A stretch of 37,414 nt of DNA from Hyphomicrobiales bacterium. Lineage in GTDB: Bacteria; Pseudomonadota; Alphaproteobacteria; Rhizobiales; Hyphomicrobiaceae. A model generated the notes under the pieces. The model saw only the letters and a list, made by a program, of their open reading frames with translations, had not been told where the DNA came from and made no database searches. Shown here in pieces: positions 16,656 through 24,141 of this stretch (within the stretch, counting starts at the first letter, position 1; each line of letters begins with the position of its first letter). The DNA lies in contig JANXRM010000438.1 in assembly GCA_025353015.1 (NCBI GenBank), positions 1 to 37,414 on the forward strand, written 5' to 3'. Made by a program: the position numbers and the translations under genes.

Positions 16656-18272
16656 TCAGTTCGCGAGCTGCTTCTTCAGCTCGTCGATCTCGTCCTTGAG
16701 GCGTGCATTGCCGGCGATCTCGTTGTCGATCTTGCGGATCGCGTGCAGCACGGTCGTATGATCGCGATTGCCGAAGCGGCGGCCGATCTCGGGCAACGAG
16801 CGCGAGGTCAGCTGCTTCGCCAAGTACATGCCGATCTGGCGCGGCCAGACAACTGAGCGATGCCGGCGCTGCGAGAGGATGTCCCCGCGCGAGATGCCGT
16901 AGTGACGCGAGATCACCTTGAGGATGTCCTCGATCTTGATGCGCCGCTGATCGCCACCACTCTGGATGAGGTCGCGGATCACGTTTTCGACGATCTCAAG
17001 CGTGATCGGCGTCTTCATGTACTGCCACGTTGCGTAAAGGCGCGTTACGGCGCCTTCGAGTTCGCGGCCGCTTTCGGTCAGGCGCTCGGCAAGCAGCGTC
17101 ACAACCTCACGCGGGATTTCGAACGACGGATCGCTTGCCCGCTTGTCCTGCACGCGACGTTCCAGAATCTTGCCGCGAAGCTCGGCGTCGAGGGCGCCGA
17201 TCTCCGTGACGAGGCCGCGCTGCAACCGCGACCGCATACGATCGTTCAGATGCGCAAGCTGACTTGCGGGCCGCGACGAGGCAACGACCAGCTGCCGGCC
17301 GCTATCGAGCAGCATGTTGATGATGTGATCGAACTCGAGCTCGGTCTTTTCACCGCGCATGAACTCGAAGTCGTCGATCAGCAGAATATCGACCGAGCGG
17401 AAGCGATCCTTGAACGCCATGGCGTCCTGGGCCTTCAAGGCCTCCACAAACTGAAAGCGGAAGCGCTCAGCGGTGAGGTAGAGGACCTGGGCATGCGGTG
17501 TGCGGCGGCGCACTTCCCAGGCGATGGCGTGCAGAAGATGCGTCTTGCCCTGGCCGACACCCGAGTGGATGTAAAGCGGGTTGAAGCCACGCTCTTCGGC
17601 AAAAACCGTTTCCGCGACCTGGATCGCACCGGCATGCGCCATCCGGTTGGCAGCGCCAACCGCAAAGCTCTCGAAGGTACAGCGCGGATCGAGCGGCGAC
17701 CCTTCGAGGCCATTGACCTGAATGCGTTGCGCCGGACCGGCTGAGGTCAAAACGCGGCTAGCAACATGTTTGCGCATATCGAGTTCGTTGCCAGCGTCGC
17801 CGCTGGAGCGCGATTGCGCCTGAACCTGAGGCCGAACGGCTCCGCCGCCGGGCTGGCGCACCAGCACTTCGACACGCTGCGCGCCCTTGAACTCGGTTGC
17901 TGCAGCTTCCAGCAACGCGTCGTTGTAGTGCGTCTGAATCCAGTTCCGCAGGAATTTGACCGGAACGGTAACCTTGAGCAAGGACCCGTCGAAGCTCTGA
18001 AATTCCAGAGCGCCGAACCAGCTTTTGTAGACCTCTTCGCCAAGGCGCGCCAACAGCACGGCGCGAACGCGCTGGCCCTGTTGATTGATTTCAGTTTTCT
18101 TGGTTTCGGTCGTCGATGGATCGCTTTGTGACGGCGCTTTTGCAAACTTTGTTGCATAGGCGGTAATCGGGCTGTCCACGGCCGAAGCATCATGCGCTGC
18201 TTCCGACACGCCCGCATCTGCCTCCGACGAATCCAATTCGCCGAAGGACTCGAGTTCCTTCTTGTCGATCAT
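16656..18272 (-). CDS. dnaA: Chromosomal replication initiator protein DnaA
   Basis: DnaA binds 9-bp boxes at the origin and opens it in its ATP form. The 538-residue product shows domain I at about 67-125 (ARLGEEVYKSW, then FLRNWIQTHY), a variable linker, the AAA+ core from about 199 (CTFESFAVGAANRMAH) with Walker A SGVGQGKTH (237-245) and Walker B ILLIDDFEF (296-304), and the DNA-binding domain IV with SLPEIGRRFGNRDHTTVLHA. Two things are unusual: an acidic, Ser/Ala-rich N-terminal extension of about 65 residues before domain I, and small departures in the core (Gln in Walker A where Leu is common; DDFEF for DD-hydrophobic-QF). The ATG at 18272 has only a weak GTGGGG site. No in-frame ATG lies between it and domain I. 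Confidence 0.97.
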   Translation of the reverse strand: MIDKKELESFGELDSSEADAGVSEAAHDASAVDSPITAYATKFAKAPSQSDPSTTETKKTEINQQGQRVRAVLLARLGEEVYKSWFGALEFQSFDGSLLKVTVPVKFLRNWIQTHYNDALLEAAATEFKGAQRVEVLVRQPGGGAVRPQVQAQSRSSGDAGNELDMRKHVASRVLTSAGPAQRIQVNGLEGSPLDPRCTFESFAVGAANRMAHAGAIQVAETVFAEERGFNPLYIHSGVGQGKTHLLHAIAWEVRRRTPHAQVLYLTAERFRFQFVEALKAQDAMAFKDRFRSVDILLIDDFEFMRGEKTELEFDHIINMLLDSGRQLVVASSRPASQLAHLNDRMRSRLQRGLVTEIGALDAELRGKILERRVQDKRASDPSFEIPREVVTLLAERLTESGRELEGAVTRLYATWQYMKTPITLEIVENVIRDLIQSGGDQRRIKIEDILKVISRHYGISRGDILSQRRHRSVVWPRQIGMYLAKQLTSRSLPEIGRRFGNRDHTTVLHAIRKIDNEIAGNARLKDEIDELKKQLAN

Positions 18273-18283
18273 GTATACCCCAC

Positions 18284-18411
18284 ACTTGAATTGACGTCCG
18301 GCAAGTTGCCCTCAAGCCAGACAAAACCCAGCACCACGCCGCGCGCGGTTCATGAATTTCCTTTTACACCAACACGTTACGCTATTGACGCTGGACTGAA
18401 TTGACGCTGTA
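18284..18411 (-). promoter_or_regulatory. dnaA leader with repeated CGTCAAT elements
   Basis: In the 139 bases upstream of dnaA, the plus-strand word ATTGACG occurs three times (18290-18296, 18384-18390, 18400-18406). Two copies extend to ATTGACGCTG and lie 16 bases apart; two share TGAATTGACG. Read in the dnaA direction these are CGTCAAT elements. They may be binding sites for a regulator of dnaA, or chance. No perfect DnaA box is seen in this stretch. Confidence 0.4.
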
Positions 18412-18855
18412 CTAACCCTGGCTCCAAGGCAGATCTTCGGCCTTCCAACCAGACTGCGTGCCGCGATGCCGGGTCGGATCGAGAGGTCCCTCGAAGCCTT
18501 CTGCAACATTATGACACTTTCGGAACCCGGCCGCCGTCATGGCCTTTGCCGCATTCATGCTGCGCGCGCCCGACCGGCAAATAAAGTAGAGTTCCGTATC
18601 GTGATCCGCTCCCACGCTCGCCAGCATCTCAGAGAGTTGCGCGACGAACTCGGGATTGGGCCGGTTCTCAGGAAAGGTCAGCCACTCGACGAGAACCGGT
18701 CGCCGAGAGAGTGCCGAGAGATCGGGAATTCCGACAAAAGCCCATTCTGCTCGCGTCCGCACATCGATCAGAACAGCCTTCGCGTCAGCTTCCAGGCGCT
18801 CCCAGGTCGCCTTGACCGGAACATCGTCCACGTTTGTATATTCGGACGAATGCAC
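18412..18855 (-). CDS. Single-domain rhodanese-like protein
   Basis: The 147-residue product is a stand-alone rhodanese domain, a fold that carries sulfur on an active-site cysteine. It shows AVLIDVRTRAEWAFVGIPDL near the N-terminus and the catalytic loop FICRSGARSMNAA with the essential Cys at about 93. The end, GFEGPLDPTRHRG then GWKAEDLPW, is typical of a proteobacterial subgroup. The start is GTG, with GGAGTGAC upstream. It lies between the candidate origin and dnaA, in the same direction as dnaA and 139 bases before it. Its substrate and partner are unknown. Confidence 0.9.
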   Translation of the reverse strand: MHSSEYTNVDDVPVKATWERLEADAKAVLIDVRTRAEWAFVGIPDLSALSRRPVLVEWLTFPENRPNPEFVAQLSEMLASVGADHDTELYFICRSGARSMNAAKAMTAAGFRKCHNVAEGFEGPLDPTRHRGTQSGWKAEDLPWSQG

Positions 18856-19239
18856 GCGACGTCACTCCATCTATTGAACCGGGCCAATAATCCGGGACTT
18901 TTGTGAACCGGGACCTTTGCACCAAGGCTTTGCAACCGTGAGGCACCCGTCCGCGCTCACAACCGAAAACGAGCTGGTTCACTTGGCAGGCCAAACAGGC
19001 TGGCCAAAAACCGGCTAGAACGAAAACAAGCGACACAAGCAGTCTGCATCCGCTCCCCGGAGCGTGCATTCTACTCTGTCACCCATACTCGCCACCAAAA
19101 CTCCGAGGCCGAAACGTGTGCCGGAACGCCCGGCCCGCGCTGCAATCTCGATGTCCCAACCTTAACCCATCGGGTGACGATAGCAAATCGAGCCCGGGGC
19201 AGTTGGGGGGCGTGATGCCTGGCCCAGGATCCAGCTTGT
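18856..19239. other. Gene-free stretch left of the candidate origin
   Basis: No credible gene is seen between the rhodanese start and the candidate origin. A short inverted repeat (CGCTCC/GGAGCG near 19050-19063) flanked by TGCA on both sides could form a small hairpin. The rhodanese promoter should lie on the minus strand here but could not be assigned. Confidence 0.35.
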
Positions 19240-19500
19240 GCGAGCTGTGGGTGACCTCTGGAAAACGTGCTGAGATGTGGATAAACGCCTTATCTGGCGA
19301 GAAGAATCCAGATGTTGAAAAACGCTGGTCAGTATGTCGATTTGTGTGGAACATGATTCAGCTTTGAATCAAGTTTAGCGTAGAAAGTGCCTTGGACAAT
19401 TTTGGTCTGAGTCTCGAAAAAAATAGATTGATCTATAAATTCAGTAACTTGAACTTGAGCCTGGACTGATGGAGTTCAATGTTCGTGTTCTGGACTCATC
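19240..19500. other. Candidate chromosomal origin of replication (oriC)
   Basis: This gene-free stretch between rpsT and the rhodanese/dnaA pair combines several origin signs. There is one perfect DnaA box (19276-19284). Weaker boxes with two mismatches in the same orientation are TGTGGGTGA (19246-19254), TCTGGAAAA (about 19257) and TGTGGAACA (19345-19353). An A+T-rich tract with AAAAAAATAGATTGATCTAT lies at about 19416-19440. Five GANTC sites, the target of the CcrM methylase of alphaproteobacteria, lie at 19304, 19355, 19366, 19409 and 19493. Origin function is inferred from this combination and from the nearness of dnaA. Confidence 0.6.
19276..19284 (-). promoter_or_regulatory. Perfect DnaA box
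   Basis: TGTGGATAA on the plus strand is the exact reverse complement of the consensus box TTATCCACA. It is the only perfect copy I noticed in the dnaA-rpsT region. Confidence 0.75.
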
Positions 19501-19516
19501 ACCTAACGTAACCGCC

Positions 19517-19542
19517 TCGACGGGCCTGGAACAGCCCGTCGA
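19517..19542 (-). terminator. Hairpin after rpsT, probable terminator
   Basis: TCGACGGGC and GCCCGTCGA form a perfect 9-bp stem around an 8-base loop, 15 bases past the rpsT stop on the minus strand. No T-run follows, so it may act with Rho or only protect the 3' end. Confidence 0.5.
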
Positions 19543-19556
19543 ACCGGCGATTGGCT

Positions 19557-19823
19557 TCAGGCCGTCATGGATTTGATGCGCGCAGTGAGGCGCGAAACCT
19601 TCCGCGATGCCGTCTTCTTGTGGACGACGCCCTTTTGGGCAGACCGCATCAGCATGGGCTCGGCAGCCTTGAGTGCCTGCTCGGCGTCGGCCTTCTTGCC
19701 CGATGCGATCGCCTCTTCGACGGTGCGAACGCCGGACTTCAAGCGTGTGCGCCGGCTCTTGTTCACGTCGAGGCGGCGTTCGGATACTCGTGCGGCGCGT
19801 TTTGCCGATTTCGTATTGGCCAT
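19557..19823 (-). CDS. rpsT: 30S ribosomal protein S20
   Basis: The 88-residue product is S20, a basic helical protein that binds 16S rRNA early in small-subunit assembly. It begins [20 protein letters not shown] and ends with the usual [20 protein letters not shown] region; length is normal. AAAGGAAG lies seven bases before the ATG. It stands alone, leftward, with the candidate origin and dnaA downstream. rpsT near dnaA is a recurrent arrangement in Hyphomicrobiales. S20 represses its own translation in E. coli; whether that holds here is unknown. Confidence 0.97.
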   Translation of the reverse strand: MANTKSAKRAARVSERRLDVNKSRRTRLKSGVRTVEEAIASGKKADAEQALKAAEPMLMRSAQKGVVHKKTASRKVSRLTARIKSMTA

Positions 19824-20239
19824 TTCTGGCTTCCTTTCTGCTGAAACTGAGTGGGTAAAGGCGTGCAGCTGATCTCGGGCTCATCCGACGCTCAGCGAGC
19901 CAGTCGTAACGACCGCTGCAGATTGCCAAACAAACACGTTTGCCGCCCAAGGCAGGAGCCTGGGGCGGAAATGATGCGAAACGCGTACACTATGAGACTT
20001 GGCGCGGTCAACGGCGGCGTCGACGGCTGAGGTCTTGCATAAGCGCTTTCCGCCAGTCGAAATCAGCAGATAATGTGGTGCGAGACTGCCCGGGGCCACC
20101 GAACTACGCGCCATTTTATGGGGATCCAGACCCGCTGCCAGACCGTGCCTGGGCGCCGATTAACGAAACTTAAACCTGCACGAAGCACTTTGGTGCGAAC
20201 TCGTCATTGCTGGGCAAGACGTGCGATTAGGAGGATCTA
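19824..20239. other. Divergent region between rpsT and membrane-protein gene
   Basis: No credible gene is seen in this 416-base stretch. It includes a hairpin at 19943-19968: CCGCCC-A-AGGC pairs with GCCT-G-GGGCGG around a 4-base loop, with one internal mismatch. On the minus strand it is followed by AAACGTGTTTGTTTGG, so it could act as a leader terminator or structure about 120 bases before rpsT. A strong AGGAGG for the next gene lies at 20229-20234. Confidence 0.4.
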
Positions 20240-20851
20240 ATGTCATCGATGATCATTTGGGTGCTCGGGATCGGTGTGAGCGTCGCCCTGCTCGTGTTGA
20301 GCGCCGCCAAGGGCCTGTTCTGGGTGCATGTGATGGTCGCAGCATCGGTCGCAATCCTCGTTGCGCTGTCGGCTTTCGTCGAATCCAGGTCGATTGGCAG
20401 CGATGGCAAAGGCGACGTCGGCCGGCAGGCAAGCTCCAACTTGCGGCACATGGGCCTCGTCTGGACCTGGGCCGCCCTGGCAACGGTCGTGACCTACAGC
20501 TTCGATATTTTGCAATGGCGCGAATGGTGGCATTTTTTCATCGCGGCGTTGGCCTTTGCGGGCCTCACGCTATTCCTGTCGGCAACCTTGCAGAAAGATG
20601 CCGACACCAAAACCGACGACGACACGATGTTCAAAATCGCTCATGGTTATGCGATCGCAACGCTGGTGGGGGCTCCTCTGGTCATGCTGGGTTTGTTGCA
20701 GCAAGGCAAGATGTGGCGGTACTTCACGGAAGCCGGCCAGCGTTCGGGCTCGCAAGACTGGGCTGCCAGCAACGTCTACTTTTTTGGCGCGCTCGCGATT
20801 GCCGCAATAGCTTGCAACGCGGTGATCGGATTGCGCAAAGGCAAACGCTGA
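20240..20851 (+). CDS. Four-helix membrane protein of unknown function, copy 1
   Basis: The 203-residue product has hydrophobic segments at about 5-27, 30-46, 72-93, 98-115, 130-152 and 178-197, so four to six membrane helices. I do not recognise the family. Residues from about 68 (LRHMGLVWTW), a WREWW motif near 93-97 and a C-terminal DWAASNVYFFGALAIAA have clear counterparts in the next gene (21219-21827), so the two are diverged tandem paralogues. AGGAGG five bases before the ATG predicts strong translation. A hydrophilic acidic loop (QKDADTKTDDDT, near 118-129) separates the middle helices. Inner-membrane location is inferred. Confidence 0.8.
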   Translation: MSSMIIWVLGIGVSVALLVLSAAKGLFWVHVMVAASVAILVALSAFVESRSIGSDGKGDVGRQASSNLRHMGLVWTWAALATVVTYSFDILQWREWWHFFIAALAFAGLTLFLSATLQKDADTKTDDDTMFKIAHGYAIATLVGAPLVMLGLLQQGKMWRYFTEAGQRSGSQDWAASNVYFFGALAIAAIACNAVIGLRKGKR

Positions 20852-21218
20852 GTATTGCTTGAGCAGGCTGACGATTGAGCCGGCAGACTGTTGATAGGGA
20901 TGGCTTGGGTTGTTGCTGCATGCGGCATGGTGGCTCGCGTTGCATCGCCCGGCTTTACAACATTTGAATTTCATAGCATCCGAACACTTGCGTTGTTAGG
21001 GCGACGTTCGTCCGGTCGAAATATTTTGTCCAAGGCCACCTTGGCGCTTTGCCGAACCTGCGGCACCATTTACTGATGGCGTGAAATTGCGGCATGTCCG
21101 GCTGGTTGCCCTGCGAAAACACGCAGCTGAGGCGTAGCGTTGTTTTCAGGAGCGCCGGGTTCTGGGACCACACGGTTGGTTTTGGGACCATCCCGGCAAA
21201 GCACAAGGATGACCACGC
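20852..21218. other. Spacer between the two paralogous membrane-protein genes
   Basis: No convincing gene lies in this 367-base stretch; one frame of about 60 codons (20891-21076) lacks a ribosome-binding site and any family resemblance. TGGGACCA occurs at 21163-21170 and again at 21183-21190, exactly 20 bases apart on one face of the helix, shortly before the second gene; this could be an operator. Confidence 0.4.
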
Positions 21219-21827
21219 TTGGAACGCCTGATCGGCTTCGTTTTGGCATTGGTGCCTTTGAGCGTCGCCGGCATGGCCTATGGCGGGCGTGAGCATCGAT
21301 TGTCGGTGGTCATCCTGTCGGCGACGCTGTTTTGTAGCTGCCTGATCGGATTGGCGATCGCGACCAACGCCAAATTCGTCGCCACGAACACCGATGGTTC
21401 CCCCGATAGCAGCACGGCCGTGCCGTTTCTGCGGCACAACACGCGCCTGCTTGCAGTGGCTTATGCCTGGGGCGGATTTGCCATGCAGGTCCTCTATACG
21501 ACGCCGCTGACCACCCTGAAGTGGCAACATGGTTGGCAGTATGCCGCCATCATGGCGCTGATGGCTGCTGGTGCCTTGCTGTACGCCCGCATGCTGGAGC
21601 ACGAGCGGCCAATTCTCAAGCGCATGCTGCTGGCGGCGGCAGTACCGCTCACCATTGGTCATGCCTTCTTGGGTGCCGGTGGACTGGTCTATTTGGCAGC
21701 ATCGGGCAAATTGCTTATCAGAGGCTCCGATTGGGCAGCCAACCAGGTGTTTCTCTTCGGCGCGCTGACGGTGATGATCCTGGCGGCCATCACGCTGCGC
21801 ACACACGCCCGTCTCACACGAGGGTAG
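21219..21827 (+). CDS. Four-helix membrane protein of unknown function, copy 2
   Basis: The 202-residue product is built like its upstream neighbour: two N-terminal helices (about 4-20 and 29-49), a polar loop with Asn, Thr and Ser (50-68), LRHNTRLLAVAYAW, KWQHGWQYAA in the place of WREWW, a basic turn ARMLEHERPILKRM, and DWAANQVFLFGALTVMIL near the end. The match to copy 1 is strongest in this last motif. The start is TTG at 21219, with AAGGAT ten bases upstream; an internal ATG 18 codons later is possible but would cut the first helix. It converges with the heparinase-family gene. The function is unknown. Confidence 0.75.
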   Translation: MERLIGFVLALVPLSVAGMAYGGREHRLSVVILSATLFCSCLIGLAIATNAKFVATNTDGSPDSSTAVPFLRHNTRLLAVAYAWGGFAMQVLYTTPLTTLKWQHGWQYAAIMALMAAGALLYARMLEHERPILKRMLLAAAVPLTIGHAFLGAGGLVYLAASGKLLIRGSDWAANQVFLFGALTVMILAAITLRTHARLTRG

Positions 21828-21870
21828 CGGCGACACGAGGGTAGGTCATGGCTAGCGCCGGGAGACGCGC

Positions 21871-23565
21871 TCAGGCTGGCTGCCGCTCCAGTATCCACGT
21901 GACCGTCGCCTCGCCAGACCACGCCCCACGCAAAACGATCTGCCGGCTTTTCGCCGCTGGGAGCATCGTATCGTATCGCGTGCTCGCCTCGATCTGAGGA
22001 TCGGCCCCTTCAGCGGAAAATCGCCAGGCACCTCCGCCAGGCAGCTCAAGTAATACCTCTCGCCGCCCATCGACCGTCTGTATATTGGCTTCGACGCTCG
22101 GGGCCAGATGGAAATGAATGGCAAACGGCAGGTCCCGTCCGAGGCGCAACACACCGTGCCTTGGCCCGAGCCAATCCTGGCATTCGAGCTTGCGCCCATC
22201 TGGCGAGAGTTCCATCCGGCGACGGTGGATGAGTTGAAATGCAGCCGCAAAGCCGTCATGCGAGGCCTCGAATGCATCGGCGCCGTTGTGCTGCATGAAG
22301 CGAAACGGCACCTGCAATGGGCCCGCGAGGCTCGCATCGCCACACAGGCGCAACACGGCGGGCGTCTTGACGAAACGGGCCGAGGACTGGCCGCTGACCG
22401 ACAGTGTGTTGTGGCTTGCCGTTGCCCGCGCGACGGGCCGCTCGTTGCGGCGGCTCCCCGTGGGATAGCCGCCATTGATCAGCAGCGGTTCGAGACCGTC
22501 GCTCATTTCGAAAGAAAGGCAGCCGGCTTGGGCCGCTCCCGCCAATTCAAGCGGTGGCAACGACCCGCAGTCCATCAGCAGGATCGTCGCGCCACGTTCG
22601 AGGCGGGCATAACCACTCCCTGGAAACTCGCGTGGTAGTGCAGGCGCGACCGCCGCGAATGCCAGGACCGTGGCCAACGTCTCTGGTGCTGCGAACCCGG
22701 CCCCGTTGAAACGGGCCAGTGTGCCATCGCCCAACCGCATCGCGCGCAAAAAGACCAGCATCCGTTCGACAGGCGCGTCCAAATCGGCGGGCGCTACCAA
22801 TTCACGTCCGGCATAGCAGCGCCGTAATGGCAGGAGATCGAGCAGAAGTTCGAGGACGGCGGCCGGATTGCGGCTGACGTGCCCGCCGTCGGGGAATATT
22901 TGACGCCCCAATTCAGCGAGGAATAACTTTTCGCTGCGTACGCGCGCCTGGTCGCGGCCGGCAACGGCAAAATCGGCCAGGAGCATTGCGATCAAGCATT
23001 GCAGGTGCGGCACCCCGGGCCTTGCAGCACGGTGTGAGGCCGCCAAGGCACGCATCTGCGCGCCAAGGCTCGTCGTCACAGCTCGGAAGAAGGCAGGTTC
23101 GGCTTCATCCAGTAGAAAGCCTGCGTGCGAAAGCAATGAAATGACGCGGCGTGCCAACGTCTCGGGGGCCCAGGCAGACCCGCCGGGCTTACCGAAGTGC
23201 GCGAGCCAATCGGCTGTCAGTTGTCGCGCCAAGCTGACGGCGCCGGCGCTCGCCAGATCGTGTAACCAGCCAAACCCGTGCAGGTGGCTTTGCCAGAGGT
23301 CTGGCGCACCCTGGACCAGAAAAGGCGAATGCTGCCCAAAACGCACGGTCACGCCGTCGAAACTGAGCGTCCCGCGGCGGAACTCGGCCTCGACCGTTGG
23401 GTCGGCCGCGCGCAAATCCGATGGTACGAGCATTAAGCCTTCGACCGGCCGCGCCATCCAGCGCGACCCAATACCGAGTACCTCGCGATGCGCCTGGCGA
23501 GGCCGGCTGCGCCGGGCCGTCAGCCTGAGAACGCGCAATCGCTCGACAAAGCTTGGTCCCGTCAT
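21871..23565 (-). CDS. Heparinase II/III family protein
   Basis: The 564-residue product belongs to the heparinase II/III-like group common in Rhizobiales, related to lyases that cut acidic polysaccharides. The N-terminal alpha-helical part (about 80-290) contains HLHGFGWLHDLA and QIFPDGGHVSRNP; the C-terminal beta part (about 320-564) has the family block ECGSL-like MDCGSLPP, LLINGGYPTGSRRNE and ASHNTLSVSG with the conserved Asn and His. No signal peptide is evident, which is usual for this subgroup, and the substrate is unknown. The ATG at 23565 was chosen because AGGGTGG lies upstream and the family starts near MTGPSFVERLRVLRL; a GTG at 23658 would add 31 unlike residues. The usual neighbour rsmB is not present. 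Confidence 0.87.
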   Translation of the reverse strand: MTGPSFVERLRVLRLTARRSRPRQAHREVLGIGSRWMARPVEGLMLVPSDLRAADPTVEAEFRRGTLSFDGVTVRFGQHSPFLVQGAPDLWQSHLHGFGWLHDLASAGAVSLARQLTADWLAHFGKPGGSAWAPETLARRVISLLSHAGFLLDEAEPAFFRAVTTSLGAQMRALAASHRAARPGVPHLQCLIAMLLADFAVAGRDQARVRSEKLFLAELGRQIFPDGGHVSRNPAAVLELLLDLLPLRRCYAGRELVAPADLDAPVERMLVFLRAMRLGDGTLARFNGAGFAAPETLATVLAFAAVAPALPREFPGSGYARLERGATILLMDCGSLPPLELAGAAQAGCLSFEMSDGLEPLLINGGYPTGSRRNERPVARATASHNTLSVSGQSSARFVKTPAVLRLCGDASLAGPLQVPFRFMQHNGADAFEASHDGFAAAFQLIHRRRMELSPDGRKLECQDWLGPRHGVLRLGRDLPFAIHFHLAPSVEANIQTVDGRREVLLELPGGGAWRFSAEGADPQIEASTRYDTMLPAAKSRQIVLRGAWSGEATVTWILERQPA

Positions 23566-24141
23566 TGCCGGCCACCCTGCCGACCAGCCCGCTTGAACGC
23601 GCGATGTTGCCAGCGAGCCACGACGCTGTGGCATCCCAAGCGCGTCATGGCCGGCCACGAAGTGACCAGAATGCGCGCCCTAATAGCGAGCCAGGCCTTG
23701 AAAGCGGCTAAGACCTGGGGGCGGGCGTTGGGAACCTGACATTGCATGGCGTTGCGATAACCGTCCATCTGGCCCAAGACAAGCCTGCTCGCGTGCCGCG
23801 ATGGACGCCTCTGTGGAGCATCCTGTTCGCAATTCGTGAGCCTCGCCCGTCGTTGCCGGAGTATCGCATTGAAGTCAGAGCACAAATCGGAGCGCCCAGA
23901 AATTTGCTGTCAGCCTCCGCCCTTGGCTTCCGGGTGCGAATGGCCTAAGTTCGGCGCGTTGATGAACAATTGCCTTCGGGGTTGGTTCACCGCGTCGCGT
24001 ACCCTACATGCACGATTGAGATGCACCTTTGGCATACGGCGTCATGCTGGAGCTGCGCGCCTCAATCCGCTATCCGCGCCTTCGTCCGCACGATGGCGCC
24101 TTGATGCAACCCTCCGTCTCTTGCTTGGAAAGCAGCACTGA
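23566..24141. other. Gene-free region before the Tim44-like gene
   Basis: This stretch of about 575 bases lies between divergent genes. The frames in it lack start signals and family resemblance. I see no repeat, hairpin or RNA gene that I can support. Confidence 0.35.

Noticed and set aside
18785-19069. Leftward frame of 94 codons upstream of the rhodanese gene, with a signal-like start
   Set aside because: It overlaps the rhodanese start in another frame and has no ribosome-binding site or conserved motif.
23562-23885. Leftward frame of 107 codons before the heparinase-family gene
   Set aside because: No family resemblance and no good start signal; it overlaps the likely ribosome-binding region of the real gene.
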